From: Flavobacterium davisii
GTDB taxonomy: Bacteria > Bacteroidota > Bacteroidia > Flavobacteriales > Flavobacteriaceae
Direction of reading: 5' to 3'
Length of the DNA: 64,000 nt
Assembly: GCF_019565505.1 (NCBI RefSeq)
Contig: NZ_CP067378.1
Span: forward strand, 496,001-560,000
The notes beneath the pieces were generated by a model that saw only the letters and a program-made list of their open reading frames with translations, was not told where the DNA came from and made no database searches. A program made the translations under genes and the position numbers. Position 1 is the stretch's first letter. Each line of letters begins with the position of its first letter. This document shows positions 50,390 to 59,701 of the stretch, in pieces.

Positions 50390-52147
50390 ATGAAAAAAAT
50401 TTTTATTTTAGTCCTTCTCTTATTTTTAATTTCTTGTAAAAAAAACAGTTATAATCATATTAACTATTTAAAAAACACCCAATTATTAATCCTTAACAAC
50501 TATAACAAACTAATAAAGGAAGCTAACAAACTTGCTCATCTAACAAAACATAATGCAACTCAGGATGAACTAAAAAAACAATTTATAATAACACGATTAG
50601 CCTTTAAAACTTGTGAAGAATTTATTGCCTTTTATTTCCCCAGTACTTTTACAAAAATTAATGGCGCACCTATAAACGAAAATGATTTAAATGACAGCAA
50701 CAGAAAAATAGAAGACGCTACTGGATTTCAGGTTGTAGAGGAAACTCTTTTTGACAAAAAATTAAATAGACAAGAAGCTATTCAAAATACTGCTACGCTT
50801 CAATCCTATATACAAACCCTAGAATTACAAATCCAAACCATTCAGCTTACAGATCGTTCTATTTTTGAAATTCAAAAACTACAACTTATTAGAATCATCA
50901 GTTTAGGTATTTCGGGTTTTGATTCTGCCATTGCCTTACAATCCTTAGCCGAAACAAAAAGTGCATTAAAAGGTATTCAATCTTATATAAATTGTTTTTC
51001 TTTTGAAGAAAAGCTAAATAAAAAAATAGCTCAAAGCATACAATTTATAAATCAAAATCAAGATTTCAATTCTTTTAATCGGGCTGTCTTTATTGTAAAA
51101 TATATAAAACCAATTTTTGAAGAAATAAATCATATTCAACAAAAATTAAACATTAAAAACAATTCATTTATTAGCGCAATCGATTTCTCTAAAAACTCAC
51201 CATTTGAAAAGGGAGCTTTTAATGTAAACTATTTCGCACCATTCTATAATCGAAATCCTTCTAAAGCGCAAATTGCATTAGGCAAAGAATTATTTTATGA
51301 CAAAATTTTAAGTGGCAATCAAGCAGTATCTTGTGCTAGTTGCCATATTCCTGAAATAGGCTATGCTGATCATAAAACTACGGCAGTTAATCATATCGCA
51401 AATTCTCGAAATACCCCCACCTTACTCAATTCAGCATTACAAAACAACTTATTTGTAGATGGTAGAGTAGTATATTTAGAAGATCAAGCGAAGGCAGTAA
51501 TTAATAACAAAAACGAAATGCACGGAAGCTTTAAAACAGCTTTGGCAAAAATTAATTCAAATCCTATATATATTCAAAAGTTCAAAAAAGTTTTTTTAAA
51601 TGAAAAAGTCGTACGTGAACAACATGTATTAAAATCATTAGCCAGTTTTATTAGAACACTTGCTCCATTAAATTCAAGATTTGATAATTATTTACAAGGA
51701 ACCGCTTCACTAACCTCAAACGAAACAAAAGGATTTAACTTATTTATGGGCAAAGGAAAATGTGCCACTTGTCATTTTTTCCCTTTGTTTAACGGAAGCG
51801 TACCGCCTTTGTATCAAAAAATGGAAAGTGAGGTATTAGGTGTTCCTACAAAACCAAACGTTCCTTCATTAGATCCTGATTTAGGCGAGTATTTAATTAC
51901 CCAAGCTCCCCTAAAAAAATATGCTTTTAAAACGCCTACTGTTCGAAATGCTGCTATAACTTTTCCTTACATGCACAACGGCCACTTTAAAACCCTAGAA
52001 GAAGTCCTCATTTTTTATAACAAAGGGGGTGGAAAAGGACTAGGAATACATCTTAAAAATCAAACATTACCCGAGGACAACTTAAATCTTTCTAAACAAG
52101 ATATAAAAGATTTAATTAGTTTTATTAAAACATTAAATGATATTTAG
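50390..52147 (+). CDS. Di-haem cytochrome c peroxidase-like lipoprotein
   Basis: This 585-residue lipoprotein (lipobox LFLISCKKN) has a helical N-terminal region (about residues 25-260) of the kind found before MauG/CCP domains in Bacteroidetes. A di-haem peroxidase domain follows: first haem site SCASCHIPEIGYAD, second KCATCHFFPLFNG, and the distal segment RNAAITFPYMHNGHFKTL. It is expected in the periplasm or outer membrane, reducing peroxide or modifying a partner protein. No frame break. Confidence 0.87.
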   Translation: MKKIFILVLLLFLISCKKNSYNHINYLKNTQLLILNNYNKLIKEANKLAHLTKHNATQDELKKQFIITRLAFKTCEEFIAFYFPSTFTKINGAPINENDLNDSNRKIEDATGFQVVEETLFDKKLNRQEAIQNTATLQSYIQTLELQIQTIQLTDRSIFEIQKLQLIRIISLGISGFDSAIALQSLAETKSALKGIQSYINCFSFEEKLNKKIAQSIQFINQNQDFNSFNRAVFIVKYIKPIFEEINHIQQKLNIKNNSFISAIDFSKNSPFEKGAFNVNYFAPFYNRNPSKAQIALGKELFYDKILSGNQAVSCASCHIPEIGYADHKTTAVNHIANSRNTPTLLNSALQNNLFVDGRVVYLEDQAKAVINNKNEMHGSFKTALAKINSNPIYIQKFKKVFLNEKVVREQHVLKSLASFIRTLAPLNSRFDNYLQGTASLTSNETKGFNLFMGKGKCATCHFFPLFNGSVPPLYQKMESEVLGVPTKPNVPSLDPDLGEYLITQAPLKKYAFKTPTVRNAAITFPYMHNGHFKTLEEVLIFYNKGGGKGLGIHLKNQTLPEDNLNLSKQDIKDLISFIKTLNDI

Positions 52148-52236
52148 GATGGTAGTAGAAGATCGAAGCTAGAAATTAGAAATTGAAGACGGAGGTTGAA
52201 AATTGGAAGAAACAAGCAATAAACGGATACGGTACA

Positions 52237-52704
52237 TTATTCACCTCCCTTCAACCTTAATTCTTCCAATAATTTCATTTGTTGCATTTGCATTTGCATC
52301 ATTTCTTCGTGTTGATGTTTTAAAATATGATCTAATTTATCTTGAAGAATTCTAATTTCTTTTTCGGCTTTTAGATTAATCTGAAAATCTTTTTGGGCAC
52401 GTTCTCGATCCTTTTCTTCTTGCCGATTTTGACTCATCATAATTATAGGGGCTTGAAGAGCTGCAACACAAGACAAAATAAGATTTAACAAAATAAAAGG
52501 ATAGGGATCAAACCCCACATTTAATAAGACAAAAACATTTATTGAAATCCAAACTAATAAAAAGCTAAGAAATAAAATAATAAAAGTCCAACTTCCTCCA
52601 AAGGCTGCTACTCTATCCGCAACACGCTGCCCTAAAGTTAAAGCTTTAGTACCTAAATCCTTCTCTACTTCTTTTATACTGTCTATTTCTTTTTTGCCAT
52701 ACAA
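52237..52704 (-). CDS. DUF1003 membrane protein (TTG start or frame error)
   Basis: This 155-residue protein has the DUF1003 core ADRVAAFGGSWTFIILF, two membrane segments, the conserved LNLILSCVAALQAPIIMMSQNRQ and a C-terminal amphipathic coiled-coil tail rich in Met and Gln. As read it can only start at TTG 52704. An ATG at 52700 is out of frame by one base before an A6 run, so ATG plus a homopolymer error giving MAKKEIDS is equally possible. Function unknown. Confidence 0.8.
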   Translation of the reverse strand: MYGKKEIDSIKEVEKDLGTKALTLGQRVADRVAAFGGSWTFIILFLSFLLVWISINVFVLLNVGFDPYPFILLNLILSCVAALQAPIIMMSQNRQEEKDRERAQKDFQINLKAEKEIRILQDKLDHILKHQHEEMMQMQMQQMKLLEELRLKGGE

Positions 52705-52711
52705 TCATTTT

Positions 52712-53248
52712 TTAAAACATTTCCAACAATTTACTTACTGTATTAAAATTACGTATAGTAGAAATAACATTCAATTTTTTCTCAATATATTTATTATCCA
52801 TGCGAGTTTTACCAGCTCCATTTATGTATTTTAAATACATTCTATTTTTATCAATAGTAGCTTCATCTGGCTTCACTTGACTTATTTTTAAATCGTGAAT
52901 AGCACCTTCATTTAATTCTTTGTTTAGAAAAGCAAAGTAAATCTTAGATGTATCTACATCCTTTTCCTTTAAATACAGATTATTAGCTAGTGCCTGTTCT
53001 AAATCTTGTTTCGCTAGAACCATTACAGGAACTTCATAGCCCCATTCTTTAAAAATTTCCTGTTTAATTTTAAATCCCACCGAAGCACCATTCTCTTCCT
53101 CACAATCAAAAAAAACATTACCTGATTGAATATAAGTCACTACGTTTTGAAAATCTATTCGTTCCAATAACGCTTTCAAATCATCCATTTTTATCATATT
53201 GTGCCCCGATACATTAATGCCTCGGAGAAGTGCAAGGTGCTTTACCAT
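52712..53248 (-). CDS. DUF1697 family protein
   Basis: A 178-residue cytoplasmic protein with the family start ALLRGINVSGHNMIKM, then VVTYIQSGNVFF, VMVLAKQDLEQAL and NRMYLKYINGAGKTRMDN. DUF1697 proteins are common and their biochemical role is unknown. It is 7 nt upstream of the DUF1003 gene, so they are likely in one transcript. Confidence 0.88.
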   Translation of the reverse strand: MVKHLALLRGINVSGHNMIKMDDLKALLERIDFQNVVTYIQSGNVFFDCEEENGASVGFKIKQEIFKEWGYEVPVMVLAKQDLEQALANNLYLKEKDVDTSKIYFAFLNKELNEGAIHDLKISQVKPDEATIDKNRMYLKYINGAGKTRMDNKYIEKKLNVISTIRNFNTVSKLLEMF

Positions 53249-53662
53249 TTTTATATTTTTAAAAAAGTTTAAAACAAATAAAAAACAAATTTAAATTAAT
53301 TAAAAATGTTAACAAGACAAACGTAAAAAACCTTTTACTAATTTTAACCATCAAAAAAATCAAACAAAAAATTTTGATCACTACAAACAAAAAGCTAAAT
53401 ACTTTTCTGGTGGCTTTTTGAATAATCCAGAAGAAAATATAACCGCTTCTTTCAAAGATTTTGCCCTTTTAGGACGAGACACTATGTCTTGTATTCCTTC
53501 TGAAATATTTTTTCATGATTGATTTATCTTAACAAACCACTATCTTTAACCATTATTAAAAGAAAACCTATCCTGTCACATTATCAAAATAAACGGAATA
53601 TCTTTACAGTAGAAAGTCTTCCTTTTTGATGAATTCTAATTTTTAAAAAAATTGCTCTTCAA
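53249..53662. other. Gene-free region with a possible gene remnant
   Basis: This 414-base gap is mostly AT-rich. The only coding-like stretch is a start-less plus-strand frame at 53382-53522, about 46 codons: KYFSGGFLNNPEENITAS, FKDFALLGRDTMS, CIPSEIFFHD, then TGA. I cannot identify it. It could be the tail of a lost glycan-related gene next to the GT14 gene, or chance. Confidence 0.4.
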
Positions 53663-54575
53663 ATGAACAAAATATATCTCATTTTAGCCCATAAATCACC
53701 AGAACAATTGGAAAGACAAATTAAGGCATTATATAATGAACAATCTTTTTTTTATATACACATAGACCTAAAATCGGATATTCATTTATTTGATAATCTA
53801 AAAAAAATAAATAATGTATACTTAATAACCGATCGAGTAGATTGTATTTGGGGTGATTTTAGCACTATTATAGCAACTTTAAATTTAATGGAAAATGCAA
53901 TAAATCATCATAATGAAGGATTTTGTATACTCATGAGTGGCCATGATTACCCTATAAAGAACTTATCTTTTATTGATGCTTTTTTCAATCAGAATAAGAA
54001 TACCGTTTTTATTGATTTAGATAAAGCAGAAAATATTTGGCCAAAATTTTATGAAAGAATAAAATATTATAAGATTAATCTGAGTTCAAAAAGGGGCGAC
54101 TTTTTATTAATAAAAGGACTGAATACTCATACTATAAAAAGCCTTGTTAAAAAGAAATTTCTTTTTATCAATTTTTAAAAATTATGGTCATAAAACGGAA
54201 ACTTACTTTACCCTTAAAATTCTATGGTGGTTCTCAATGGTGGGCTATGGATCTTTCTATTTTAGCTAAAATGAATGATTATATAAAATTAAACAGGCAT
54301 GCTCTTTTTAATTTTTTTGTTGATTCTTTATTACCAGATGAATTTTTTTTCATTCGATCATTATGTACTTAAAAGAAACAGGCCTTCCTATTGAATTTGA
54401 TAATTCTTTAACATATATTAATTGGAGTAGAAAAAATTGTCCTCTTCCTGTAACTTTTCAATCTGACGACTTAAAGGAATTGTTAGATCAACCACCTCTA
54501 AAATTATTTGCTAGAAAGTTTGATATAGATTATAACAAAGAAATATTGGATATGATAGATCAAAATATCAAATAA
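53663..54575 (+). CDS. GT14 beta-1,6-GlcNAc-transferase-like protein (two frame breaks)
   Basis: Three reading-frame pieces form one ~303-residue Core-2/I-branching family glycosyltransferase. Features are IYLILAHKSPEQLERQI, YIHIDLKSD, FCILMSGHDYPIKN and FYGGSQWWAMDLS, with LPDEFFF.HSIIM and YINWSRKNCPLP at the end. The breaks are near 54175 (poly-T/A stretch) and in a T8 run at ~54345, where nine T restore the frame. With two breaks this could be either sequencing error or a true pseudogene. It probably decorates a surface glycan. Confidence 0.8.
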
Positions 54576-54588
54576 TAGTAAATTTTTA

Positions 54589-54850
54589 TTAAACCCAGAT
54601 TTCAAGAAAGTATTGTTCTTTGACAAATGAGAGCTAACTTGTACTTGCGACCGAAGCCTATGTATAAAATGGTTTACGCATTAGATATTGTTTTAAAAAA
54701 AGATTTTTGAACAAACTCAAATACTCACAAAAAATTTTAAAAGAAAAAATAATAAACCATTTTAATAATTAATTTTTTGAGTACGTGCTTGAAATGGAAT
54801 AGATTTTCCATAAATTCACTTCATTCAAATCTAATACCGATTTTGAATTA
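54589..54850. repeat. Dispersed TIR element with an extra left-end segment
   Basis: AAACCCAGATTTC at the far left is followed by ~60 unrelated bases, then TTTACGCATTAGATATTG and the usual interior (AAACTCAAATACTCAC, TTTTTTGAGTACGTGCTTG, ATAGATTTTCC) to the right end AAATCTAATACCGATTTTG. It looks like an element split by an insertion in its left repeat. The rest of the gap to 55226 shows no gene. Confidence 0.65.
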
Positions 54851-55226
54851 AAAACACTCAATATAACAACCAATTTTTGTATTTAAGAATACTATCTGTT
54901 CTATTCTTTTTATCATTAATTTCAATACTCTCTTAAATATTTAACATGCCAAATGATAAAATATACCATTATAAAGAAAGTCTTTTTTTAGTTTTATATA
55001 ATGCGAATTAATTGACTAAATAAAAATAACAATTCGCCACCATTCCTCATTTTACTTTAGTATACCCCCAAAACAAAAAGAGCAAATTTATATCAGCTTG
55101 GTAAAAAATTTGGATTATAATAAACCCAAAATTTGAATGTAAAAAAGAATCGTTATCCTCATTTTGATTGACCAATTAAAAACAAAACTCACATTCTTTA
55201 AAATTCTAAAATCTAATAGCAATTAT

Positions 55227-55234
55227 TATCTTTG
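55227..55234 (+). promoter_or_regulatory. Promoter -7 box of rlmD
   Basis: TATCTTTG matches TAnnTTTG and ends 4 nt before the ATG at 55239. This fixes the start there and implies a very short or absent leader. Confidence 0.5.
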
Positions 55235-55238
55235 CACT

Positions 55239-56650
55239 ATGGGAAGAAAAAAAGATAAACAAGTCGTATTCGAAAACGTAAAAGTCCTTGATGCAGGAGC
55301 AAAAGGCGTATGTGTGGCAAAAGCACCAGAAGGTCAGGTCATTTTTTTAAGTAATGTGGTACCTGGCGATGTTGTAGATATTCAAACCTTTAAAAAACGT
55401 AAATCGTATTATGAGGGGAAAGCCATCCAATTTCATTCATATTCTGAACATCGTGTAGAGCCTGTATGCGAGCATTCAGGTGTATGCGGTGGTTGCAAAT
55501 GGCAAAATATGAATTATAATCAACAACTTTTTTACAAACACCAAGAGGTAGAAAATAATTTAAAACGTATTGGCAAAATTGAACTTCCAGAATTTGAACC
55601 CATTTTAGGATCAAAAAAACAATTTTTTTATCGAAATAAAATGGAATTTGGCTTTTCTTCTACTCGTTGGATGACTCCTGAAGAGATTAACAGCGGTGAG
55701 GCACTTAATAATAAAAATGCCGTTGGTTTTCATATCCCAAAAATGTGGGACAAAATTCTTGATATTAACAAATGTCATTTACAACAAGACCCATCCAATA
55801 CTATTCGCAACGAAATAAGGCGTTTTGCTAATGAAAATAATTTAAGCTTTTTTAACCCTAGAGAGCATAATGGTTTATTGCGTACCCTTATGATTCGTAC
55901 TGCTTCTACAGGAGAAATTATGGTTCTTATTCAGTTTTTTGACAACCATAAAGAACAAATAGCGTGTATGATGAATTTTTTAGCAGAGCGTTTTCCTGAA
56001 ATTACATCACTACAATATGTGATTAATCAAAAAGCCAATGATACGTTGTACGACCAAGATATTATTTTATTTAAAGGACGTAACTATATTTTAGAAGAAA
56101 TGGAAGGTTTACAATTTAGCATTAATGCTAAATCATTTTATCAAACCAATTCAGAACAAGCTTATGAATTATATTCTATCACAAGAGATTTTGCGGGGTT
56201 AACGGGCAATGAGTTAGTATATGATTTGTATACAGGAACAGGAACTATTGCGCAGTTTGTTTCTAAAAAAGCTAAAAAAGTAATTGGTGTCGAAGCGGTT
56301 CCGGAAGCGATTAGTGATGCCAAAATAAATGCGGAACGCAATAAAATAACTAATTGTGAGTTTTTTGTAGGTGATATGAAAAATGTTTTTAACGACGAGT
56401 TTATAACTACTCTGGACATCCTGATGTTATTATTACAGATCCGCCTCGTGATGGTATGCACGCTGATGTTGTAGAGCAAATATTAAAAATTGCACCCAAA
56501 AAAGTGGTTTATGTAAGTTGTAACGCTGCCACACAGGCACGTGATTTGGCTTTAATGGACAGAATGTATAAAGTAACTCGTGTACGTCCTGTAGATATGT
56601 TTCCACAAACACATCACGTAGAAAATGTGGTACTTTTAGAGATAAAATAA
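55239..56650 (+). CDS. rlmD: 23S rRNA (uracil-C5)-methyltransferase RlmD-like (frame break)
   Basis: This SAM-dependent enzyme methylates uracil C5 in 23S rRNA (U1939 in E. coli numbering). It has an N-terminal TRAM domain, a 4Fe-4S cysteine set (CEHSGVCGGCKWQ plus CHLQQ), SAM motif YDLYTGTGTIAQF, DPPRDGMHADV and the catalytic Cys in VYVSCNAATQARD. The frame breaks near 56411; one added base restores SGHPDVIITDPP. Restored length ~471 residues. I use ATG 55239 instead of an upstream in-frame ATG because of the adjacent -7 box. Confidence 0.92.
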
Positions 56651-56659
56651 ATAGTAAAT

Positions 56660-56788
56660 GAGGCCATCCAAAAGAATTCTAATCTTGTTTTTTTAACCAA
56701 AAAGGACTATCATAATTCTGATAATCGCCCTTTTATTAATACAAAAGCAACAAAATACCTCTTGAATTATTACTTTTAGGATAGCCTC
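56660..56788. repeat. GGCTGTC-type inverted-repeat element, diverged
   Basis: GAGGCCATCCAAAAG (56660-56674) and CTTTTAGGATAGCCTC (56773-56788) are inverted repeats with one or two mismatches. About 98 bases separate them, without coding capacity. It belongs to the family of 23424-23582. Confidence 0.6.
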
Positions 56789-56818
56789 CTTTACAAATCA
56801 CTCTTTACTAAAACAAAT

Positions 56819-57313
56819 ATGAAAAAGATATGCTTTGGTTTGTTGACTATTATTTTTGCAATGGGATTTTTAAATTGTGAACCTGATGATATTTGCGCAC
56901 AAGAAACGCCTACAACGCCTAAAATAATTATCCAATTCTTTGATAATAATAACCCTACTAACCCTAAAAATATAACCGATTTAAAAGTTACAGCGGAAGG
57001 AATGAATACTTCTTTAGATTTTACAGGAAGTAACAAAATTGCATTACCTTTAAAAGTAAATGATAATCAGGTAATATATAACTTCCAAATCAATTCAAAA
57101 AACGCTGCTCTAGCCAAGGAAGATCAAATTAAATTTAGTTACTCTCGCCATGACGTTTATATTTCTAGAGCTTGTGGTTATAAAACTGATTTTACACTCG
57201 TTTCCCCTAAGGGAGTGTTTCTTACTACACCTAAAAATTGGATACAAGAAGTAACTATTCAAAAAACTTTTATAACAAACGAAAATGAAACACATATCAA
57301 AATTTTCTTTTAG
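56819..57313 (+). CDS. DUF6452 family lipoprotein
   Basis: This 164-residue protein has a signal peptide and a likely lipobox (AMGFLNCEPDD), a beta-rich body (TTPKIIIQFFDNNNPTNP, NKIALPLKVND) and a conserved CGYKTDF. It follows rlmD and overlaps the next gene by 29 nt, the usual order in Flavobacteria. Function unknown; the conserved pairing with the DUF6048 barrel protein suggests a joint envelope role. Confidence 0.8.
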   Translation: MKKICFGLLTIIFAMGFLNCEPDDICAQETPTTPKIIIQFFDNNNPTNPKNITDLKVTAEGMNTSLDFTGSNKIALPLKVNDNQVIYNFQINSKNAALAKEDQIKFSYSRHDVYISRACGYKTDFTLVSPKGVFLTTPKNWIQEVTIQKTFITNENETHIKIFF

Positions 57314-57989
57314 TCTGTTATTATTTATGTTATCACTAACATTTATTCAGGCACAGGAAAAAACAAACGATACAATTAAAAAAACAGAACGTTATGGCTT
57401 ACGAATAGGGGCTGACGTATCAAAAATAACGCGCTCTATTTTTGATAAAAATTACCAAGGTTTAGAACTTGTTGGTGATTATAGGATAGGCAAAAAAATG
57501 TATTTAGCTGCTGAAATAGGTAAAGAAAAAAAAATCACGGAAGACAAACGCCTTAACTTTACGACAAATGGCCATTATTTAAAAGTAGGTTTTGATTATA
57601 ATTTTTACCAAAATTGGCTAGATATGGAAGACATGGTACATTTAGGACTTCGTTATGGTATTTCTACTTTCAGTCAAGAACTTAATAGCTATAAAATTTA
57701 CAATACTACAGGATATTTCCCACAAGCAGATCCTATAGTAGTCAATCAAAAATATGATGATCTTACAGCTCATTGGACAGAGGTTGTTGCAGGAATAAAA
57801 GCTAAAATTTTTAATAATTTTTATGCGGGTGTTAGCCTTCGTATGAATTATTTGTTATCTGAGAAAAAACCTGACAATTTTAACAATTTATATATTCCTG
57901 GTTTTAACAGAACTTATGAAGGGAAGTTTGGGGTAGGATGGAATTATAGCATTACTTATTTTATTCCTTTGTATAAAAAGAAAAAATAA
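57285..57989 (+). CDS. DUF6048 family outer-membrane protein
   Basis: This 234-residue protein has a signal peptide (LLLFMLSLTFIQAQ) and alternating beta-strand sequence typical of a small outer-membrane barrel: YGLRIGADVSKITRS, LELVGDYRIGKKMYLAAE, LKVGFDYNFY and VGWNYSITYFIPLY at the end. Its start lies inside the preceding DUF6452 gene, so translation is probably coupled. No function has been assigned to the family. Confidence 0.82.
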   Translation: MKHISKFSFSLLLFMLSLTFIQAQEKTNDTIKKTERYGLRIGADVSKITRSIFDKNYQGLELVGDYRIGKKMYLAAEIGKEKKITEDKRLNFTTNGHYLKVGFDYNFYQNWLDMEDMVHLGLRYGISTFSQELNSYKIYNTTGYFPQADPIVVNQKYDDLTAHWTEVVAGIKAKIFNNFYAGVSLRMNYLLSEKKPDNFNNLYIPGFNRTYEGKFGVGWNYSITYFIPLYKKKK

Positions 57990-58135
57990 TTTTTTTGGTT
58001 TAATCAAATCGTTCTTTTCTAGAGAAATAAAAACAACAGGTAGTTTTTATAATGAGTAAATGGGATTATCTACTCTTGACAAGTCATTTAGAAATAAAAT
58101 AGAGCAATATAACCAAGGTTTACCCCCTTCTTATA

Positions 58136-58187
58136 AAAATAGCCCCCTTTTTAGAGCTCTTGTTCTAAAAAAAGGGGGCTATTTTTG
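58136..58187. terminator. Strong bidirectional terminator
   Basis: AAAATAGCCCCCTTTTTAGA pairs with TCTAAAAAAAGGGGGCTATTTT, about 19 bp, followed by TTTTTG. It closes the rlmD-DUF6048 unit. The remaining ~180 bases to 58369 hold nothing I can support. Confidence 0.8.
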
Positions 58188-58369
58188 CATGAGGTTTATA
58201 AATATTATTTCAAAAAGAAAATCAACTTTACTCTGCTTTAAACACTTAACTATTATTTTCTTGATTTTTTTATTAAAGTGTAGTAAGCTTCGATATTTAG
58301 TTATGAATTTCCCCTCAACATCTTTTCTTTTTTAATGCCAACTTTAGAGAATCAAAGGGAATAATAATT

Positions 58370-59203
58370 TTATTCCTTTAGCAAATAGATCCCATCAGGT
58401 TTTAATTCTATCATTTTTTGCTTATAGAGTATTCCTATGGCTTTTTTAAACGTCTTTTTGCTCATTTGCAAAATGGTTTTAATATCATCAGGACTACTAT
58501 TATCATGTAATTTTAAAACTCCTCTACCTGCTTTTAATTCATCTATAATTTTTTGAGCAGAAGCATCTATTCTTTCAAAACCTAGAGGATGTCTTGACAC
58601 ATCAATCTTACCATCTGGGCGAATATTTTTTATATACCCAACAATACGATCTCCTGTTCTTAAATCTTCAAAAATTTCGTTTTTATAAATTAATCCTTTG
58701 TGTTTTTCATTAATGATAACATTAATACCTGTATCGGAAATATGCGAAATGATTAAATCAACTTCTTCTCCGTTTTCAAGATTCATATCTTGATTATTCA
58801 AAAACTGATTTAATCTACTAGAACCTACTAGACGATTTGTTTGCTGATCTAGGTACATATACACAAGGTAACGTTTTCCTTCTTCCATAGGCCTAGCCTG
58901 TTCTTTAAAAGGCACAAACAAATCTTTTTCTAGACCCCAATTCATAAAAGCCCCAAATTTGTTTACATAACTTACTCTTAATAACGAAAATTCATTTAAA
59001 AATATATAGGGTTCCAGAGTGGTAGCTACAGGACGTTCTTCGTGATCTAAATAAACAAACACTTCTATTTCTTCCTCTATTTCGTATTGTTTTGGTACAT
59101 ACTTATTGGGTAATAAGACATCTTTTTCTCCGTCTGTTAAATATAAACCAACGGCTGTACTTCGAAGTATTTTTAGAGTATTGTATTTTCCTATTTCAAT
59201 CAT
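58370..59203 (-). CDS. S1-like RNA-binding protein, CvfB family
   Basis: This 277-residue cytoplasmic protein has CvfB architecture: three S1-like OB domains (MIEIGKYNTLKILRSTAVG; LLRVSYVNKFGAFMNWGLE; VDLIISHISDTGINVIINE) and a C-terminal winged helix (SKKTFKKAIGILYKQKM). CvfB affects virulence and RNA metabolism in Staphylococcus; in Bacteroidetes its role is unstudied as far as I know. ATG 59203 gives the canonical N terminus; the in-frame upstream start at 59233 adds a poorly matching extension. Confidence 0.88.
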   Translation of the reverse strand: MIEIGKYNTLKILRSTAVGLYLTDGEKDVLLPNKYVPKQYEIEEEIEVFVYLDHEERPVATTLEPYIFLNEFSLLRVSYVNKFGAFMNWGLEKDLFVPFKEQARPMEEGKRYLVYMYLDQQTNRLVGSSRLNQFLNNQDMNLENGEEVDLIISHISDTGINVIINEKHKGLIYKNEIFEDLRTGDRIVGYIKNIRPDGKIDVSRHPLGFERIDASAQKIIDELKAGRGVLKLHDNSSPDDIKTILQMSKKTFKKAIGILYKQKMIELKPDGIYLLKE

Positions 59204-59238
59204 CTGTGAAAATTTAGAATGGCAAAGATACAAATAAA

Positions 59239-59262
59239 AAATCCCGATAAAAATCGGGATTT
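59239..59262 (-). terminator. Terminator after the DUF2853 gene
   Basis: AAATCCCGAT and ATCGGGATTT form a perfect 10-bp stem around a 4-base loop, 20 nt after the stop codon. On the minus strand the stem ends in TTT and is followed by TTATTTG. Confidence 0.75.
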
Positions 59263-59281
59263 AGAAAGTTTGCTTGTATAA

Positions 59282-59623
59282 TTAATTATAAACACTTTCT
59301 TTTTGAAAATGAAGCGTTAATAAATAATATACAACTGCACGGTATTTATTTCGGTTAGAACGTCCGTATTGTTCCATTACACTATCAATTGCGGCATCTA
59401 GCTCTGGACTATCTGAAAGCCCTAATTTTTTTATTAGAAAGTTATTTTTAACTGTATCTAATTCCGATTGTTGTGAACCTGAAACAGTAGCAGAATCTTG
59501 ATTATAAATAGAGGGGCCACAACCTATTACTACTTTTGTTAACAATTCTACATCAGGATTTACACCACATTTTTCTTTTAAATCTGCAGTATATTTTTCA
59601 ATCAGTTCATCTCTTTTACTCAT
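59282..59623 (-). CDS. DUF2853 family protein
   Basis: A small 113-residue cytoplasmic protein with the family features VVIGCGPSIYNQDSATV, KLGLSDSPELDAAIDSV and RNKYRAVVYYLL near the C terminus. The family is conserved in Bacteroidetes and proteobacteria and has no known function. A terminator follows, so it is probably a single-gene unit. Confidence 0.88.
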   Translation of the reverse strand: MSKRDELIEKYTADLKEKCGVNPDVELLTKVVIGCGPSIYNQDSATVSGSQQSELDTVKNNFLIKKLGLSDSPELDAAIDSVMEQYGRSNRNKYRAVVYYLLTLHFQKESVYN

Positions 59624-59701
59624 ATTTTTTTTAGTTAGATTATTGTATATCTACCAAATATAAAAAAAAACATACGAACAAACAAGCTAAGACTAAAAAA
59701 A

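Noticed and set aside
58060..58335. Plus-strand open frame of 91 codons
   Set aside because: It spans the long terminator hairpin at 58136-58187 and has no recognisable domain or conserved composition.
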